Source of the DNA: Liolophura sinensis
Lineage: Eukaryota; Mollusca; Polyplacophora; Chitonida; Chitonidae
Length of the DNA: 64,000 nucleotides
Direction of reading: 5' to 3'
Assembly: GCF_032854445.1 (NCBI RefSeq)
Contig: NC_088300.1
Coordinates: forward strand, 27,261,608-27,325,607
Under the pieces are notes generated by a model. That model made no database searches and was not told the DNA's origin. It saw only the letters and a program-made list of their open reading frames with translations. Shown in pieces: positions 62,401 to 64,000 of this stretch. Numbering within the stretch: the stretch's first letter is position 1; each line of letters starts with the position of its first letter. A program made the translations under genes and the position numbers.

Positions 62401-64000
62401 TTGTCAGTTTGGTCTAAATATTACTAGGGGCTGTTGAATACATGAACACAGGCCCCTTTACAGAGTGTAAATCTTTTTGCGACATATGCTATGACAGGCA
62501 ATCAAGGTACCGGCTGGTAGGTGACATCTACTGTCATTATTCTCAAAATAGCGCAAGCGCATACAATAACCTTTCGTGACACAAAACTAAACGAATAATA
62601 AATGAAATCACGACTCCATGTATAATTAAAAATATTCTTCAATGCATAATCATAACATATAAATCCCAAAACAATCAAGAAAACAAAATGAAAGGAAGTT
62701 AATATTTGACCATAACACACAGTCTAGGTCGTTAAGCGCACTGACATGTCGTACTTGGGTGAAAATACTTTCGGCAATTTTTTCAAGCCTCTATACTGGG
62801 CCTCTGGCAATTCTCACCAACAGACCCATAAAAACGCATTACAATTAATAAAACTGATTGAGATTTCCTCTAAACCAGAAAATGTAGAGTTGAAGAGATT
62901 GTTATAAGCTGTACTATACCATAGTTTTCAATGCCTTGCAGGACCCCCATCACTGCATTGACTGAGGTCAGCATCTCTGAGGGCTTGGCTATCTCATTTG
63001 TGTCTGGGTTGTGCATCATCATGCCAACTAGCGCTCTGAATGAAGAACAAACACGCTGTGTTAACTCAGCTTTAAAAGATAACCAAAATGATGTATGAGC
63101 AGTGCTGATCTCAGAAAAAAACTATTTTCCAAAAATCTTGTTCACAGTGTGATCACTTCAGAAGTTTGAAAGTAGCTGGCTACATGAGACTGAGTGATTT
63201 GCAAATAATTATGGCAGCAGTTCACAGGTATGAAAATCCTGATGAAGCTCTAAATTAACAACAAAAACAAGTGGTCTCAAGAAAGATTTTTTGAATATTT
63301 TGGAGACATGAGGCTATCAATGATATTAATTCTATAATGAATGGAGTTATTAAGAGAAATACGATAATGACTTACTTGTTGAACCTAGTTTCGAGGTGCT
63401 GCAGGAAGAATTCTCTGGGCACAAACCCATGTTCCCACACTTGTATGACATTGCAGTAGTTAATAGCATAGCAAAGCTCTGTCAGGGCCATGTGCAACTT
63501 GTCCATTCTGTAAAGATGCATGCATTAATTTCATGAAATATACACACCATCATTTTGATGCTTTTAAATCTTCAGCCAGGCTCCACGAACAACGAGAGCG
63601 AAGAAACCTAGAAATTTCCTATCCCTATGCCAGTGGCTATGATAATTCAAATACGCAAACATGAACATCCACCAGCACATTTGCACACAGTGTACATCTA
63701 AAAATGAGGCTGAGTCGTCTAAACTGTGTTAAGTGAAACTGCTAGACTCTAACCAACAAGGATCATGTGTATGTCAGGAAGCCTGTCCAAAACCATGACA
63801 GGTGTGGTGGTTCCATCTGGAAGATATTAAAAACCCTGCACATATGTATGCAAGAGAAATACTCTTCAGTACCAAATGAAAACCAATCAAGTAAATAAAG
63901 GATCAATTCATTTTTAATATCTACATACCTCTTGAAATCCTCTCTTCGCTTCCTGTAGCTTTCTTCTCCAGGTTTCTCCAGGTCTTGGGCTTGTCGCTTC
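47432..64000 (-). CDS. NCKAP1: NCKAP1 (NAP1/HEM family), C-terminal part, 14 exons, 5' end outside window
   Basis: Exons in transcript order (- strand): 64000-63929 (partial), 63507-63376, 63035-62920, 61104-60999, 60419-60292, 60102-60005, 59723-59630, 54454-54372, 53736-53653, 51027-50943, 49984-49874, 49473-49361, 48126-48037, 47539-47432. All are GT-AG with matching phases, giving about 472 residues of an ~1100-residue protein. Segments: [149 protein letters not shown], and the final [25 protein letters not shown]1 is a core subunit of the WAVE regulatory complex with CYFIP, Abi, HSPC300 and WAVE, and relays Rac signals to Arp2/3 actin assembly at the membrane. The tail ends KQSDH, slightly shorter than the vertebrate one. 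Introns hold the 33-bp, 28-bp and 75-bp repeats and a young SINE. Confidence 0.96.
48300..49350. repeat. 33-bp minisatellite in an NCKAP1 intron
   Basis: About thirty copies of ACTCAGAGCAATACTGTATC ACATTATTTAAGA, lying between the exons 48037-48126 and 49361-49473. Because 33 is 11 codons, frames stay in register. On the + strand it reads [11 protein letters not shown] repeats (262 codons open, 48285-49073). On the - strand it reads [11 protein letters not shown] repeats (177 codons, 48463-48996, and 95 codons, 49012-49299). The array stops about ten bases from the donor of the exon ending at 49361. A ~560-bp internal similarity (the ATTGTATCACATTATTTAAG order recurs near 48365 and 48925) suggests a segmental duplication inside the array. 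Confidence 0.9.
51028..53652 (-). other. NCKAP1 intron without other features
   Basis: This 2.6-kb intron lies between the exons ending at 53653 and starting at 51027. AT-rich, with homopolymer A and T runs. I see no conserved exon, RNA gene or mobile element. Confidence 0.5.
54960..55245. repeat. ~28-bp minisatellite
   Basis: About ten degenerate units of GTAGAAAGTCCAGGTGTTTA CACATGG. The units vary in length and substitution. Intronic in NCKAP1. Confidence 0.8.
57396..57552. repeat. 75-bp tandem duplication
   Basis: Two nearly identical units beginning AAGTAATGATATTTACACAG and ending GGGGAAGCTCTCCAGACTG. They start at 57396 and 57471, and a third unit starts and breaks off at 57546. Only about one substitution separates them, so the duplication is recent. 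Intronic in NCKAP1. Confidence 0.9.
59375..59553 (-). mobile_element. SINE family 1, young, 5'-truncated
   Basis: On the + strand it reads (TTTA)n, TTTGATTGGTGTTTTACGCC, GTACTCAAGAATATTTCACT, and ends AATGAGCTGGACTTG. It lies between perfect 12-bp direct repeats AGGTTTTATATA at 59363-59374 and 59554-59565. The tRNA-like head is absent although the target duplication is intact, so it was inserted in truncated form. It lies in the long NCKAP1 intron. Confidence 0.9.
61105..62919 (-). other. NCKAP1 intron without other features
   Basis: A 1.8-kb intron between the exons 62920-63035 and 60999-61104. No exon, RNA gene or mobile element was recognised. It contains several GTACATGT/CCTACATG-type short repeats near 61400-61520. 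Confidence 0.5.

Overview
The window is a piece of an invertebrate animal genome. It has split genes with GT-AG introns, AT-rich introns, many tRNA-derived SINEs and several minisatellites. The commonest SINE has a (TTTA)n-side tail, a core reading like 'GTTTTACGCCGTACTCAAG' when seen in antisense, and a tRNA-like head. This repeat type is one I associate with molluscs and related lophotrochozoans; a mollusc is the most likely source, but that is inference. There are no operons, CRISPR arrays or prokaryotic features. Most long open frames are intronic or repeat-derived shadows. The genes were rebuilt by joining short conserved exons across phase-compatible splice sites.

Layout. (1) 1333-14796, + strand: a complete 17-exon FHIP2-type gene (FHIP2A/FAM160B1 family; 720 aa), a dynein adaptor subunit of the FTS-HOOK-FHIP complex. 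(2) 14797-20715: its 3' UTR and a spacer with old repeats. (3) 20716-23656, + strand: a complete 5-exon HPDL gene (424 aa). (4) 23657-26312: spacer. (5) 26313-32399, - strand: a complete 10-exon heparanase gene (475 aa) with both catalytic glutamates, two GC-AG introns and no vertebrate-type linker. (6) 35103-38490, - strand: a tandem heparanase paralogue that is clearly broken (stops, frameshifts, and a SINE inside one coding exon with a 13-bp target duplication). (7) 41207-42832: a 1.6-kb element with 31-bp inverted termini whose body is a 41-bp satellite with 7-mer higher-order structure and a nested SINE. (8) 43448-44791, + strand: a two-exon CD225/dispanin membrane protein (120 aa). (9) 47432-64000, - strand: the 3' half of NCKAP1 (14 exons, running off the right edge), a WAVE-complex subunit; one intron carries a 33-bp minisatellite that is open in several frames.

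The genes are functionally unrelated. The most unusual structure is in the FHIP2 gene: the 5' end of exon 7, together with its own 3' splice site, is tandemly repeated with an exact 84-bp (28-codon) period. This gives three in-frame competing acceptors and two upstream decayed ones. The other notable items are the satellite-cored inverted-repeat element and the live/dead heparanase pair.
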